NCBI RefSeq assembly: GCF_029962835.1
Contig: NC_080577.1
Coordinates: 29,804,501 to 29,868,500 of the forward strand
Source: Magnolia sinica
Taxonomy: Eukaryota > Streptophyta > Magnoliopsida > Magnoliales > Magnoliaceae
Reading direction: 5' to 3'
Length of the DNA: 64,000 nucleotides
In this document: in pieces, positions 31,701 to 38,955 of the stretch
Layout of the letters: each line of letters begins with the position of its first letter
How positions within the stretch are numbered: the stretch's first letter is position 1
Notes under the pieces: model-generated
Seen by the model: the letters and a program-made list of their open reading frames with translations, nothing else
Database searches by the model: none
Told to the model about the DNA's origin: nothing
Made by a program: the position numbers and the translations under genes

Positions 31701-34690
31701 TTCACAAGCTTCTACAGATCCATAGCTGTGATGTGTATACACAACATACACTACGAAACTGTAGGTAGAATAACAAATAGACTGCAATCGCAGGCATAAG
31801 GAAATGGAAGAAAAATAGAGTATCTTACAAAAGTCATAATGATAAAGAATCATATCATAAATCAACATTTCCTTTTGTATAAAGAACCTGTGCTCCACGC
31901 TACCTGTAGTCCAGGATATATAGCAAGCTCAAACTTTTTAGGGTTCTGAGGATTACGAGAATCACGGGGTATCACCACCACCCAACTGCAAATAAGGCAA
32001 CAATACTTAACATAAACATCTTGCAATTCACAATAAAGAATTACACACAATAGGTTCAACAGAAAAATTATGATATCCACTAACAAAAAAAGTGTCAAAG
32101 AAAATAATCCGGTTCAACAATGCGCCCACATTTTTCGAGATACCCATTGGGGAGCAAGTGCTTCTAGAAAGCCCGGCCCATAAAGCTCCCTCAGCCAACC
32201 ATAGAAAAGGCCAATATGACCCTGTTTACAAGTCAGTCAAAAAATACCTTTAGCTAAAGAGAACAGACACAAAATGCATGCGCACACATATGCAAAGAGG
32301 AACATGTATAGCATACCTCGATAATACGTACAACATTGGAATGTCCCTTTGCTCTAGCCATGTCAAGAGGAGTCTGACAATCATCATTCATTACTAATGC
32401 ATTTGCTGGAATGTTAACATCCAATCACCAATTAATAAAACGATAACCACATTACAAAATGGACAGAATGGTCTTGCTTTTTGTAAAGAAACAAACTAAA
32501 ATTTATCTTTGAAAAACAAGATTACCTCCATGAGAAAGAAGTAGCCTAACGGTATGGTCTAGGCCTCGTTTTGCAGCATGATGCAACGGAGTTCCAGCAT
32601 GAGACCCTACAGTGCATAAATAAGAATGAGAGGAGATATGGATTATCAAGTAAATGAAAGTACCTTATGTCATGTTTCAGCATACTTGGCACATTTATAG
32701 TAAAATTGTGTGAAGACATAATAAGTGTGAGAAATGAGATCCATATGCTGCCACATGGGCCAATGCCAGTGCAAGAGGGTGCACTTCTTTAGGTTAATAG
32801 AATTTTTCAAGGGAGTAATCTACATTATTGTTTGATAGCTTTTGATATGACTTAATAAATATGTTTTTGCAGCACTTAAGACTTCCATACAGATAGAAAA
32901 TTGATAAAAGAAGACAATAGTGGAACTGTGGAAGATATAAGCTAACATCCAGAATCAGCTTTTGCAGTTCAAGTTTAGCACAAGCCTCAGTATAGATTTT
33001 CCAGAAGTTACTAAACCCCTCCTTGGCTTTACACGATACACGTGGTTGTGGGTGATTGCATGTATCCATAGGGATTAGTCTCACTTCAAAAGAGGTGGGG
33101 ACACCTTGTGTCTTCAAAAAAATTTTTTTTAAAAAAATAGTTCTTCCTGGGAGAAGGCAACGATAAAGACTCGATAGTTGCTCCTTAAAAAATAAAAAAG
33201 GAAAATTGAAAAAGAAACCCTGGTTTCTAACACCACAGTATCTATTGGTACTGTAGCAGCTCATTCTAACGCTTTATGTGGGCTTTCCTGATCACTTAAT
33301 ACAAATGGCAAGTAAACCAAGAGAGTACTTACAGAATTTTAATAAAAGTTTCTGTTATGATAAAATAAAACAGTTTGATATCCGAAGCGGCTCATGGTCC
33401 TTCCACGTCTCACCTATTTCATCATTGGTTATATGGTGCCCTTCCTTGCGTGGCGGTGTTCATTTGACTTGCAGCCAGGAAGAGAATCCTAACCGTCGAC
33501 AATCTTCAAAGAAAGGCATTAGTTCTCCCCAATATTTGTTTGATGTGCATGGAAAACGAGGAGACGATTGACCACCTCTTCATTCATTGTCTGTTTGTGA
33601 TCAGAGTGTGAGATCATTTCCTAACCTCATTTCTCACTCCCTAGGTGATCCCGGAGTCAGTTGAAGATTTGCTTTAGGCATGGCATGGAAGAGGAGTCGG
33701 TAGAGTTGGTAGAGCCATGTGGAGACTGACCATCATGGCTGTGTTTTGGGTGATATGGGGTTCTAAAAATGGGCGTTGTTTTCATAATAAGAGAAAGGGT
33801 CTAATAGAGATCATTAGCAAAGTCAAAGGCCTTGTCTCAAATCGGATGATGTATGTAAAGGCAGCTCCGGCTGGTCCTATTTTTGAGTGGTCTTGCTTCG
33901 TGCTTTCAGGTTGTGTTATTTCCTCATGTTTTGGCAAATGTTTAATAATTTGCTGTTATTTCTCGACAAAAAAAAAAAAAAAAGTTACGATAAAAGAAAA
34001 CGCAATCATGTCCTCCACCAAAAAAGAAGATTGATTGATGAATCAGCAATTAGCCAATCAGATACAAGAAATCCTAACAAAAGCTAGAACAATTACAGAA
34101 ACAAGTAACAGACCTTTCAAAAAAAAAAGGTGAAAGACGTTCATAAAGTAGACATTCAGCTCGACTGTATTTTATTTATTTATTTATTTTTACCTGGACG
34201 GTAAGCATTCACATTCGCACCCAGTTCAATAAGAGTTTTGACAACAGGCAAGAAGTCAGCCCTCATGCATGCTAAAATCAGGGGAGTCTTCCCTTCTCTA
34301 TCCATCCACTGCACAAAACTTAAAGAGTGTCACATATCCTCCTACACATGCATGATACATACATGCCGATATATTCACATAACTTCCTACACATACATGA
34401 TCCATACATGCCTATATATGTGCATAACTTCCTCCACAGGTATAAAACAAACCTCGACTATATGCAATCTAGATACTGTACAGAAATTCCAATCACTAAT
34501 CAATCAGAAATAAAAATAAATAAATAAATTTTAATCGATCTAGAACAGAATACCACGGCTGAATTAAAAACATGTGAAATTCAGCTACCTCGAGGCTGGC
34601 ACCGTCACGTCGAAGAGACTTAATCCCTTCGACATTTCCATAATTGACCTGCTGATAAAGCATCTCATCTTTCGAAAGCTGTTGCCCCAT
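10063..34690 (-). CDS. XBAT35: XBAT35/XBOS34-type ankyrin-repeat RING E3 ubiquitin ligase (nine exons)
   Basis: Nine coding exons splice in frame with GT-AG borders: 34690-34589, 34308-34194, 32606-32526, 32405-32317, 32221-32130, 31985-31904, 19255-19153, 11409-11324 and 10773-10063. They total 1461 nt, or 486 residues plus stop. The N-terminus [14 protein letters not shown] matches the XBAT34/XBAT35 family. Residues about 13-120 are ankyrin repeats ([31 protein letters not shown]); about 265-285 contain a ubiquitin-interacting-like motif ([15 protein letters not shown]); residues 435-473 form a C3HC4 RING with all eight ligands. In the family such proteins transfer ubiquitin to targets, and Arabidopsis XBAT35 acts in ethylene-linked hook curvature and cell-death control. 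Introns 6 (12.6 kb) and 7 (7.7 kb) are swollen by mobile elements. The reading frame is intact, so the gene looks functional. The split between XBAT34 and XBAT35 orthology is not resolvable here. Confidence 0.9.
10774..11323 (-). repeat. Intron 8 with an 81-bp tandem duplication
   Basis: Two units at about 10819-10899 and 10900-10980 share TGATGTATGGATTGTGAAAT and AACAACAG(C/T)GGA(C/T)GAAATACC at an 81-bp offset. The duplication is confined to the intron and does not touch the splice sites. Confidence 0.6.
11324..11409 (-). CDS. XBAT35: XBAT35-like exon 8
   Basis: Acceptor CCTATGCAG; encodes [17 protein letters not shown] and on to CRGMHQ, donor GTGATA at phase 0. The conserved NEGDKQQL...W motif of the family lies here. 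The basic, nuclear-signal-bearing alternative exon known from Arabidopsis XBAT35.1 was not found. Confidence 0.85.
11410..13464 (-). other. Distal part of intron 7, no coding sequence seen
   Basis: Unique-looking intron sequence with a poly-A tract (about 11540-11556) and, at 12500-12660, a stretch rich in 'ggccgttatggcc'-like words also seen at 57000-57475. No exon of the flanking gene could be placed here. Confidence 0.45.
13465..14075 (-). pseudogene. Endogenous pararetrovirus: RNase H and C-terminal part of the pol polyprotein
   Basis: On the minus strand an open frame carries the C-terminal RNase H signature ([13 protein letters not shown] ... [16 protein letters not shown]) typical of Caulimoviridae, followed by about 145 residues of the polyprotein tail. 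On its upstream side it is joined directly to a promoter/R-like region at about 14075, which is not the viral gene order, so a rearrangement junction lies there. The upstream reverse transcriptase is absent. It sits in intron 7 of the XBAT35-like gene, in the same orientation as that gene. Confidence 0.7.
14081..14275 (-). promoter_or_regulatory. Pararetroviral promoter/R region, left copy
   Basis: On the minus strand a TATAAATA box (14232-14225) is followed about 115 nt later by AATAAA (14112-14107), the short promoter-to-poly(A) spacing of pararetroviruses. The region is an inverted copy of 16690-16900. In this orientation both the promoter and the poly(A) signal read in the sense direction of the host gene. 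Confidence 0.6.
14276..14745 (-). repeat. Left arm of pararetroviral inverted repeat
   Basis: The minus strand of this segment matches the plus strand of 14990-15330 and then 16556-16690. Shared landmarks are CCTCGATCACTTCCTCACAT, GTCGCTATCGC, AAGCTTACGTGTCCTCC and CCTACAGTGCATCAATAAT. With the left promoter region the arm continues to about 14080. Confidence 0.75.
14740..15115 (+). pseudogene. Endogenous pararetrovirus: coat-protein-region fragment
   Basis: An open frame of 124 codons includes [32 protein letters not shown] and a Ser/Asp-rich end ([12 protein letters not shown]). This resembles the central coat-protein region of florendo/petuvirus-type polyproteins. The downstream zinc-finger part of a coat protein is missing. 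The segment spans the centre of the large inverted repeat; the last 120 bp are duplicated inversely at 14620-14745. Confidence 0.5.
14990..15330 (+). repeat. Right arm of pararetroviral inverted repeat, proximal part
   Basis: This pairs with about 14410-14745. The arm breaks at 15330 after GGCCACAG and resumes at 16556 with CAGTTCGACTA; the left arm has both halves joined without interruption. Confidence 0.72.
15407..15735 (-). pseudogene. Endogenous pararetrovirus: protease fragment
   Basis: Minus-strand frame with a retropepsin-like core, [19 protein letters not shown] followed by IGATISIL. The usual catalytic Asp-Thr/Ser-Gly triad reads Asp-Ile-Gly here, so activity would probably be lost. 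It meets the oppositely oriented reverse-transcriptase fragment head to head near 15735. Confidence 0.55.
15738..16180 (+). pseudogene. Endogenous pararetrovirus: reverse-transcriptase fragment
   Basis: Recognisable reverse-transcriptase pieces are [15 protein letters not shown] (from about 15876) and, in another frame, [20 protein letters not shown] (from about 16038), with the catalytic YIDD. The change of frame between them shows at least one indel. Only part of the domain is present. Confidence 0.72.
16310..16535 (-). pseudogene. Endogenous pararetrovirus: second, inverted reverse-transcriptase fragment
   Basis: The minus strand repeats 15738-15960 (landmarks TTCGCCTTGTCATCAACTAT and GATACCCAGTTGCC seen from the opposite strand). 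It is a diverged copy, not a perfect palindrome, so the two copies may have come from different viral molecules. Confidence 0.65.
16556..16900 (+). promoter_or_regulatory. Pararetroviral promoter/R region, right copy
   Basis: A TATAAATA box at 16738-16745 is followed by AATAAA at 16858-16863. The segment is the inverse of 14080-14420. It drives towards the leader and movement-protein remnant on the plus strand, antisense to the host gene. Confidence 0.6.
17281..17293 (+). other. Pararetroviral initiator-tRNA primer-binding site
   Basis: TAGTATCAGAGCC differs at one base from TGGTATCAGAGCC, the complement of the plant initiator tRNA-Met 3' end used by Caulimoviridae. It lies about 540 nt downstream of the right TATA box, within a long leader as expected. 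Confidence 0.6.
17900..18310 (+). pseudogene. Endogenous pararetrovirus: movement-protein-region fragment
   Basis: The frame from 17954 contains [20 protein letters not shown] and then LLDIRFKQY before an in-frame TAG at 18170-18172. Beyond the stop the same frame still matches the movement-protein domain to about 18300. The fragment follows the leader and primer site in normal viral order, so 16556-18310 is the least rearranged part of the insertion. Confidence 0.65.
18311..18683. other. Intron 7, no coding sequence seen
   Basis: The pararetroviral similarity ends near 18310 without a visible duplication. The following 370 bp have no recognised feature. Confidence 0.4.
18684..19013. mobile_element. 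MITE with 'ggcccatttggttttccaatt' type termini
   Basis: The left end GGGCCCATTTGGTTTTCC and right end GGAAAACCAAACAGGCCC are inverted repeats about 330 bp apart with an AT-rich interior and no frame. This is the common plant MITE layout. It ends about 140 bp from exon 7 of the host gene. No clear target duplication is seen. Confidence 0.6.
19153..19255 (-). CDS. XBAT35: XBAT35-like exon 7
   Basis: Acceptor ATAAACAG; encodes [17 protein letters not shown] and on to FDKAS, with a strong donor GTAAGT at phase 1. This 103-bp exon is isolated between introns 6 and 7, the two expanded introns. Confidence 0.85.
19256..20778 (-). other. Intron 6, proximal part; small tandem duplication
   Basis: A unit of about 35 bp (AAATATAAAGTTTTTGGAAA...) is duplicated in tandem at about 19760-19829. 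Near 20350-20395 an A-rich tract preceded by 'aataaagtcgcac' resembles a LINE 3' end, too short to classify. No exon is seen. Confidence 0.45.
20784..21032 (-). repeat. 3' LTR of the outer Copia
   Basis: Matches 30728-31019 but is shorter and has lost the canonical terminal T: its minus-strand start reads CGTTAG instead of TGTTAG. The polypurine-like AGGGGTAG lies just before it on the minus strand. Confidence 0.8.
21110..23419 (-). pseudogene. Outer Copia integrase C-terminal part, reverse transcriptase and RNase H
   Basis: Integrase resumes at 23419 ([10 protein letters not shown]) and runs to about 23000 ([14 protein letters not shown]). Reverse transcriptase covers 22622-21894 with [12 protein letters not shown] and the catalytic [13 protein letters not shown]. 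RNase H remains as [17 protein letters not shown] near 21230. A stop and frame changes break the chain at several points, and part of the RNase H is missing. Confidence 0.75.
23425..23791 (+). repeat. 5' LTR of the inner Copia
   Basis: Begins TGTCAAAGGAAATATCAA and ends CTCTAAACTGTCA. The first 35 bp are duplicated in tandem (restart at 23460), which the 3' LTR lacks. Much of the 5' half is built of CAGATTTACAG units. Confidence 0.88.
23792..23804 (+). other. Primer-binding site of the inner Copia
   Basis: TGGTATCGGAGCT directly abuts the 5' LTR and differs from the canonical TGGTATCAGAGCC at two positions. It is complementary to initiator tRNA-Met. Confidence 0.8.
23883..27981 (+). pseudogene. 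Inner Copia gag-pol polyprotein, broken at three points
   Basis: The frame starts at ATG 23883 ([18 protein letters not shown], gag). An in-frame TGA at 24561-24563 stops it between gag and two zinc knuckles (about 24589-24672, [14 protein letters not shown] and [14 protein letters not shown]). Then come the protease [10 protein letters not shown] (about 24900), integrase ([27 protein letters not shown]), a frame change near 25920-25935, reverse transcriptase from about 26460, and a second frame change near 26990-27025 just before the catalytic YVDDIVITG. RNase H follows (about 27500-27840) to the stop at 27979-27981. Domains are complete otherwise, so the breaks are recent or could be assembly errors in part. 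Confidence 0.85.
27989..28341 (+). repeat. 3' LTR of the inner Copia
   Basis: 353 bp, preceded by the polypurine tract GAGGGGGGA (27980-27988). It carries more copies of the CAGATTTACAG unit than the 5' LTR near its start, but is the same from GATATGACAG onwards. Confidence 0.9.
28347..30006 (-). pseudogene. Outer Copia gag, zinc knuckle, protease and integrase N-terminal part
   Basis: Minus-strand blocks in order: gag (about 30006-29444, e.g. [17 protein letters not shown]), a Gly/Arg-rich stretch and zinc knuckle [14 protein letters not shown] (about 29380-29330), the protease site as DYGASDHM (about 29090) where DSGA is usual, the pre-integrase zinc motif (about 28700-28560), and integrase core ([14 protein letters not shown], about 28470). 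The blocks are split over several frames. The integrase is cut at 28346 by the inner element. Confidence 0.75.
30436..30817 (-). repeat. 191-bp tandem duplication of LTR end, primer site and leader
   Basis: The unit starting TTAGGGTTTCCTAATAGAG at 30437 recurs at 30628, 191 bp on. Each unit includes a full tRNA primer site (GGCTCTGATACCA at about 30524-30536 and 30715-30727) and the adjoining LTR tail, so the element has two primer sites in a row. Confidence 0.75.
30715..30727 (-). other. Primer-binding site of the outer Copia
   Basis: The minus strand reads TGGTATCAGAGCC immediately after the LTR, an exact complement of the initiator tRNA-Met 3' end. Confidence 0.85.
30728..31019 (-). repeat. 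5' LTR of the outer Copia
   Basis: On the minus strand it begins TGTTAGAATGG and ends GATCAACAACA, directly before the primer-binding site. It contains short direct repeats of CACACGTGTG/GACATGTCAC type near its start. It differs from the 3' LTR by several substitutions and an extra ~40 bp. Confidence 0.8.
31020..31903 (-). other. Intron 6, distal part; no coding sequence seen
   Basis: About 880 bp separate the outer Copia from exon 6. Some open frames of 65-85 codons occur on both strands without motifs. No repeat family is recognised. Confidence 0.45.
31904..31985 (-). CDS. XBAT35: XBAT35-like exon 6
   Basis: Acceptor TTATTTGCAG; encodes [20 protein letters not shown] and continues to GLQ at phase 0, donor GTAGCG. 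It is the last exon before the 12.6-kb intron that holds the nested Copia elements. Confidence 0.85.
32130..32221 (-). CDS. XBAT35: XBAT35-like exon 5
   Basis: The exon opens [18 protein letters not shown], a family-specific stretch after the ankyrins, and runs to a donor GTGGGC after SRK. Reading through this donor meets a stop after a few codons. Splicing at it restores isoleucine-tryptophan and the conserved WVVVIP of exon 6. Confidence 0.82.
32317..32405 (-). CDS. XBAT35: XBAT35-like exon 4 (ankyrin)
   Basis: 89 bp encoding the last ankyrin unit ([19 protein letters not shown]), ending VVRIIE at phase 0 with donor GTATGC. Intron 4 is only 95 bp, in contrast to introns 6 and 7. Confidence 0.87.
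32526..32606 (-). CDS. XBAT35: XBAT35-like exon 3 (ankyrin)
   Basis: 81 bp, phase 1 at both ends, with the typical ankyrin core [11 protein letters not shown] followed by RLLLSHG. The phase-1/phase-1 borders keep the repeat unit in register. Confidence 0.87.
33366..33983 (+). mobile_element. 5'-truncated L1-type LINE in intron 2
   Basis: The 3' part of an L1 element: zinc-binding reverse-transcriptase tail pieces (in one frame [20 protein letters not shown]), then [18 protein letters not shown], ending in poly-A at 33968-33983. It is flanked by a 12-bp duplication GTTATGATAAAA / GTTACGATAAAA (33354-33365, 33984-33995; one mismatch). It lies antisense to the XBAT35-like gene. Confidence 0.8.
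34194..34308 (-). CDS. XBAT35: XBAT35-like exon 2 (ankyrin)
   Basis: The acceptor is TTTTGTGCAG and the donor GTAAAA. The exon starts [14 protein letters not shown] and ends NVNAYRP plus one base of a glycine codon. It carries the first complete ankyrin repeat. Confidence 0.88.
34309..34588 (-). repeat. Intron 1 with a short tandem duplication
   Basis: Around 34338-34437 a unit of about 52 bp built on 'cctacacatgcatgatacatacatgcc' words occurs twice. It is intronic and leaves the splice sites intact. Confidence 0.5.
34589..34690 (-). CDS. XBAT35: XBAT35-like exon 1
   Basis: It encodes 34 residues from the start codon, ending in GASLE, phase 0, with donor GTAGCT. Glycine 2 behind the initiator makes N-myristoylation conceivable. 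The start is supported by the family-wide MGQQ opening. Confidence 0.88.
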
Positions 34691-35223
34691 TTTGCCAGTG
34701 AACAGAGAACAAACCCTGCAACCTCAAAAAGATTGAAACACGAAAAGCAAAAATCGATTTTTTTTTTCCAGAATTTTCGAAACAAAGGCAGAAAGCTAGC
34801 TTGGAAAGGGGCGATTGATGCAAAATGCCTAAAAATTCATATCAAGGGTTTTTCAATTCGAAAAGGCCCCCAAACAGAATCCCAACCCTAGAATTGAAAT
34901 TTTCCAAGGATTTCCGAATTTGATACGAAATAAAATTAACAAAAAGCAAAATTAGGAAAAAATGATTGTCTTCAACCCTTCAAAATCGATTTTAAAAAAA
35001 AAAAAAAAACTTTTTCGAATTAAAGAAAGATGAAATGCAAAAAAATAAAATCTGAAATTAAGGCAAAAAAGAGGAGGAAAATCGATTTCGTAAAGAACCT
35101 CTCACTGAATTCAGGAAAAAAAATGGGAGAGATTCCTTCGCAGAAAAGCAATCTCTTCGTTTCCGAAAAAGCTTCGGTGAATTTTCAATTCCTCTCGCAA
35201 TTTATACGGAGACGAAAATGAGA
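34691..35223 (-). promoter_or_regulatory. 5' UTR and proximal promoter of the XBAT35-like gene
   Basis: Upstream of the start codon an acceptor-like TTGAGGTTGCAG (ending at 34716) and a donor-like GTTCTTTA near 35097 would define a leader intron of about 380 bp, a common arrangement in plant genes. The sequence is A/T-rich with poly-A runs at 34993-35009. Transposon-like sequence starts at 35224, so promoter space is short. The transcription start is not determined. Confidence 0.4.
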
Positions 35224-37252
35224 AGGACGCGGATTGCGTGAGACAGCCTGTCAAGGGAAGTTCCTGCAAGCTAGGTGGGACCCACCGTGATGTTTGTGAG
35301 AAATCCACCCCGTCTATCTGTTTCTGCAATTAATTTTACTATATGAACCCAATAATGATATTGATACAAAACTCAAGTGGGCCACACGATAGGAAAAACA
35401 TGTTAGGGAAATGGCTACCGTTGAAACCTCCGTGGCTCCATATTGATGTTTATATGCCATCTAAACCGTTCATAATGTCATTCCACAGTATAAATTGAAA
35501 GAAACAAAAATATTAGTCTGATCCAACCTTCTGTGGCCCCACAAAGGTTTCAGCGGTGGACGTCCAATTTCAATTTTTCCTGTCGTGTGGCCCATTTCAG
35601 TTTTGGATTTTCCTCTAGACTTGGATCCTAAACTAATTTGAAAAACAAAAACGAATGATTGGAGTAGATTCCTCATAAACATCACAATGGGCCCCACCTG
35701 GCCTCTGACCGTAAAAACCTGTTCAGGCAATCCTCGTCCGACGAGATGGCTGTGTACATCCGCAATGAGGGGGAGTTCCTTTAGTTGGAAGTAGTGTGGG
35801 GCCACAGATATTCCTGTCGTAAATCCACTCCGTCCATCAGTTTTTAAAGACCACAATAAAATGATGATACAAAATTCAGGTAGATACAATACTTATCTAG
35901 ACCACACCACACAAAAAAATGGGGAACTGAACGTCCACAGTTGAAACCTTCCTGGAGGAGGGCGTTCAATTCCTACTGTTTTGTATGGTGCGTCCCACGT
36001 ATTTTTTGATCTACGATATTTTTATATTCATGTAGCATTGTCTTAAAAACCCGATGGACGGATTGGATTTGTCATGCGCGTCTCTCTAAGTCCCACGCAG
36101 CTTACTACTACATGAAGTGCCCCTTGTTGGAAGCTGTATGGGGGTATTCCTGTGACAAATCCACTCCGTCCATTAGTTTTACAAGACCACAAAACTATTT
36201 AATTATAAAAATCAGGTATATCCAAAACTCAGGTGGGTCACACCAAACGAAACATTGGGAACGTCCACAGATTGGAACATTCCTAGAGCTGACCATGATG
36301 TTTATACACCATCTAAACCGTTCATGAGGTTACTACACTCCGATAAACTGAATACACAAATATCATGCTAATATGAAACTTCTGTTGCCCCACAAAGCTC
36401 CTAATGGTGAGCGTTCGATCCCTGCTGTTCAGTGTTAAATAGCTCACTGAGTCATAGATCTGCCTCATGTTTATATTCCTGTTCTATTATAGTATTTTAA
36501 AGTTGATAGACGGAGTAGATTGTCAAGGGCATCTCTATGGATGGCCCTATAAAGCTTCCGACGACACCAGAGGCACAGGAATATCGCTGTGCCCCGGAGC
36601 CAGCAATATGAACATCTGCCGAATTTCTCTTGACAACCGCCTACTTGTGAAAGCGTTTATAGCTGCTGGAGTACGCATCAGCGATTTGGCTCGTGCATGT
36701 AAATGGCGCATGGAAACAAGATCAAAGTTTTGTGGGCTTATTATGATGTATTTATTATATCTATACCGATCATCCATTTGATGAGATCACTTTAGGACAT
36801 TTACCCAAAAATGAGTCATGTATAAAGCTTAAGCGGACCACATCACAAATAATATTGGGACAATAATTCCCACCGTTAAAATATTCATAGGGCTGCTATA
36901 ATGTTTTTTTTTTCTTTTAATCTGTTCGTAAGGTCACACAAACATGGAAGAATAGAAAAAACAAATATCGTAAGGTCACACAAACATGGAAGAATAGAAA
37001 AAACAAATATCAGATTGATCCAAAACTTCCGTGACCCCAAGAAGCTTTCAATGGAAGACCTTGAATCTCCCACTGATTTTTGCAGTGTGGTCCAGTTGAT
37101 CGTTGAATCTATCTTATTTTTGGGCTTAGCCCTTAGAACTACCTTCTAAAATGGACGGACGGTTTGGATATAACTCGTAACTTATGGTGGGGCCCACAGA
37201 ACTTGGTGACGTCAACACACCATTGAGGTGGTACACCAGCCAATCCGCTTCC
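35224..37252. mobile_element. Array of MITE-like units upstream of the XBAT35-like gene
   Basis: At least three related units of roughly 400-450 bp occur here, each with CCACCGTGATGTTT or GTGGGGCCCAC ends and internal words such as 'aaatccactccgtccatcag' and 'ccatctaaaccgttcat'. The outer ends, GGACGCGGATTG at 35224 and CAATCCGCTTCC ending at 37252, are inverted and match the termini of the Mutator-type MITE at 42261-42646. No flanking duplication is seen, so this may be several insertions. A 42-bp tandem duplication lies at about 36928-37011. Confidence 0.5.
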
Positions 37253-37605
37253 CTACTTGTGTGTCACTGATGAAAATGCTGCATGCTGTCAGACAGAGGA
37301 GTTTTTCTGGCCATGATGCATCCACGGTGGGTTGCAACAGACCAGTGGTCTTGATTACTTAATCATGGGCCCCGCTTGTCCGAATTTGAATCCCCGCGTG
37401 TAGGCAGACTGAAAATGAACGGGTTTATCTTTTTTGTTGAATTTGGATGTAATGACTATTTTGAATTTCAATCGTCTAGAGAATGTCCCGTCAGTTACAA
37501 GATTTGACTCCCCGTAGCTTTTGATTTTTTTACCATCCGAATGGTTTAGATAGAGGTACTTTTATAACAAGTGTAGAATTTGTGAGTGAATTAGAATGTA
37601 GGAAC

Positions 37606-37786
37606 TGGTACACCCAAGATCCTTAGCTCAACTGGTAGACGGAGTTAACAAACCTCGTTTCAACGCTTGAGGTCTTGGTATCGATCCTTAGTGGGGGTGG
37701 CTAACAGTGGAGTGTGTATTGACATGGGTGTGTACTAACAAGTTAACCCAAAAGTAATAAATAAAAATAAAAATAAAAATAAAAAA
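37606..37786 (+). mobile_element. tRNA-derived SINE with intact internal promoter boxes
   Basis: Box A TAGCTCAACTGG (37624-37635) and box B GGTATCGATCC (37677-37687) lie 42 bp apart, followed by a unique tail and an A-rich end with TAAAAA repeats. Flanks are AATGTAGGAAC (37595-37605) and AATGTAGAAC (37787-37796), a target duplication with one indel. A truncated relative lies at 2148-2277. Confidence 0.8.
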
Positions 37787-37796
37787 AATGTAGAAC

Positions 37797-38955
37797 CTAG
37801 TAGAATATCTAAATGATAGACTACATGGTTTAGTCTGATTCTGAAGTGTACCAATTCTAGTTCCAAAAGTTATTGAACTAGTTAGTACAGTTCAATTTTT
37901 TGGTTTGTGGTTATGTAGAATCCAATCAGAGTATGGTGCCATTAGCTAAAAAATACTTAATTTTTTTTTTAAAACATGAAAAGCTAGACCATTCATCAAA
38001 TGGATCACAATACAAATAGACATTGGCAATAAAATTATTTTGGGAGCACAAAAAGATCATAAAAAGAAATCATGACAAGATTACTCTCTGTTAAAATGTT
38101 CAGTAGGAGAGGCTGAATTTTATTTTATTTTTAAAAACCTATGTAATTGAGTTGGATAATAAAAGGCCCGTAACCGTATAACTCAACCGGAACCAAACTG
38201 GTTTTTTACGGTCTGGTTCCAATTCAGTTCTAAAGTGCAAACAGTCCGGTTCCGGTTCTAGTTTTCCAAGAATGGTGGGGAACAGATCCGTCCTATTTCA
38301 ATCCAAAATCAGACCAAACTGGACCACATGCACCCTTAGTATGTACCAACACACTCTGACCGGGTGGATTTATCATAAAAGTTATGGAGGGCCACCTATC
38401 TTACCACCTCAGGAACTTTCTAGAAAAGCCTCTGGCAAGCAATCCGCATCTATGAATGGATGTTTGTGATAAATTCACTTGGTCCATTCGTTTTGCAAAC
38501 TCATTTTAATGTTCAATGCAAAAAGTAGATCTACTTTGATGCTTATATGTAATTCAAATGGTTTATAAAGTCATTTTCATTGGATGAAAAAATAGAAAAG
38601 CTAAGCCTGATACAAAATTACCGTTATGGTACGTATATTTCAACAGTGGTCATTCACTTACCACTTTCTCCTCTCATGTGGCCCACTTGAGTTTTGAGTC
38701 CACTTTAATTTTGATCTCTTTGCCTAAAATGATATTGCAAAACGGATGGATGGGGTGGATTTATCACATAGGCTCCACCTAGCTTCCGACAATAGAAACT
38801 TCTTGATCGGCAGCCCAATTCCATCACCTCATTTAGTCGCAGCAAGGTACTATGGTTATCTCATCCTCGAGCCAAGGACACAGACATGAACAGGGGTATC
38901 CCCCAAAGTTTCCTAAAGTGCAAGATAAATATCTTACTCATGCCTACCCTACCTG
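37797..38955. other. Intergenic, degraded MITE-like repeats
   Basis: Around 38160-38270 'ccggttccggttctag' words, and at 38340-38800 further 'ggtggatttatcat...ggcccac' units, resemble the array at 35224-37252. No gene is seen. Confidence 0.45.
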
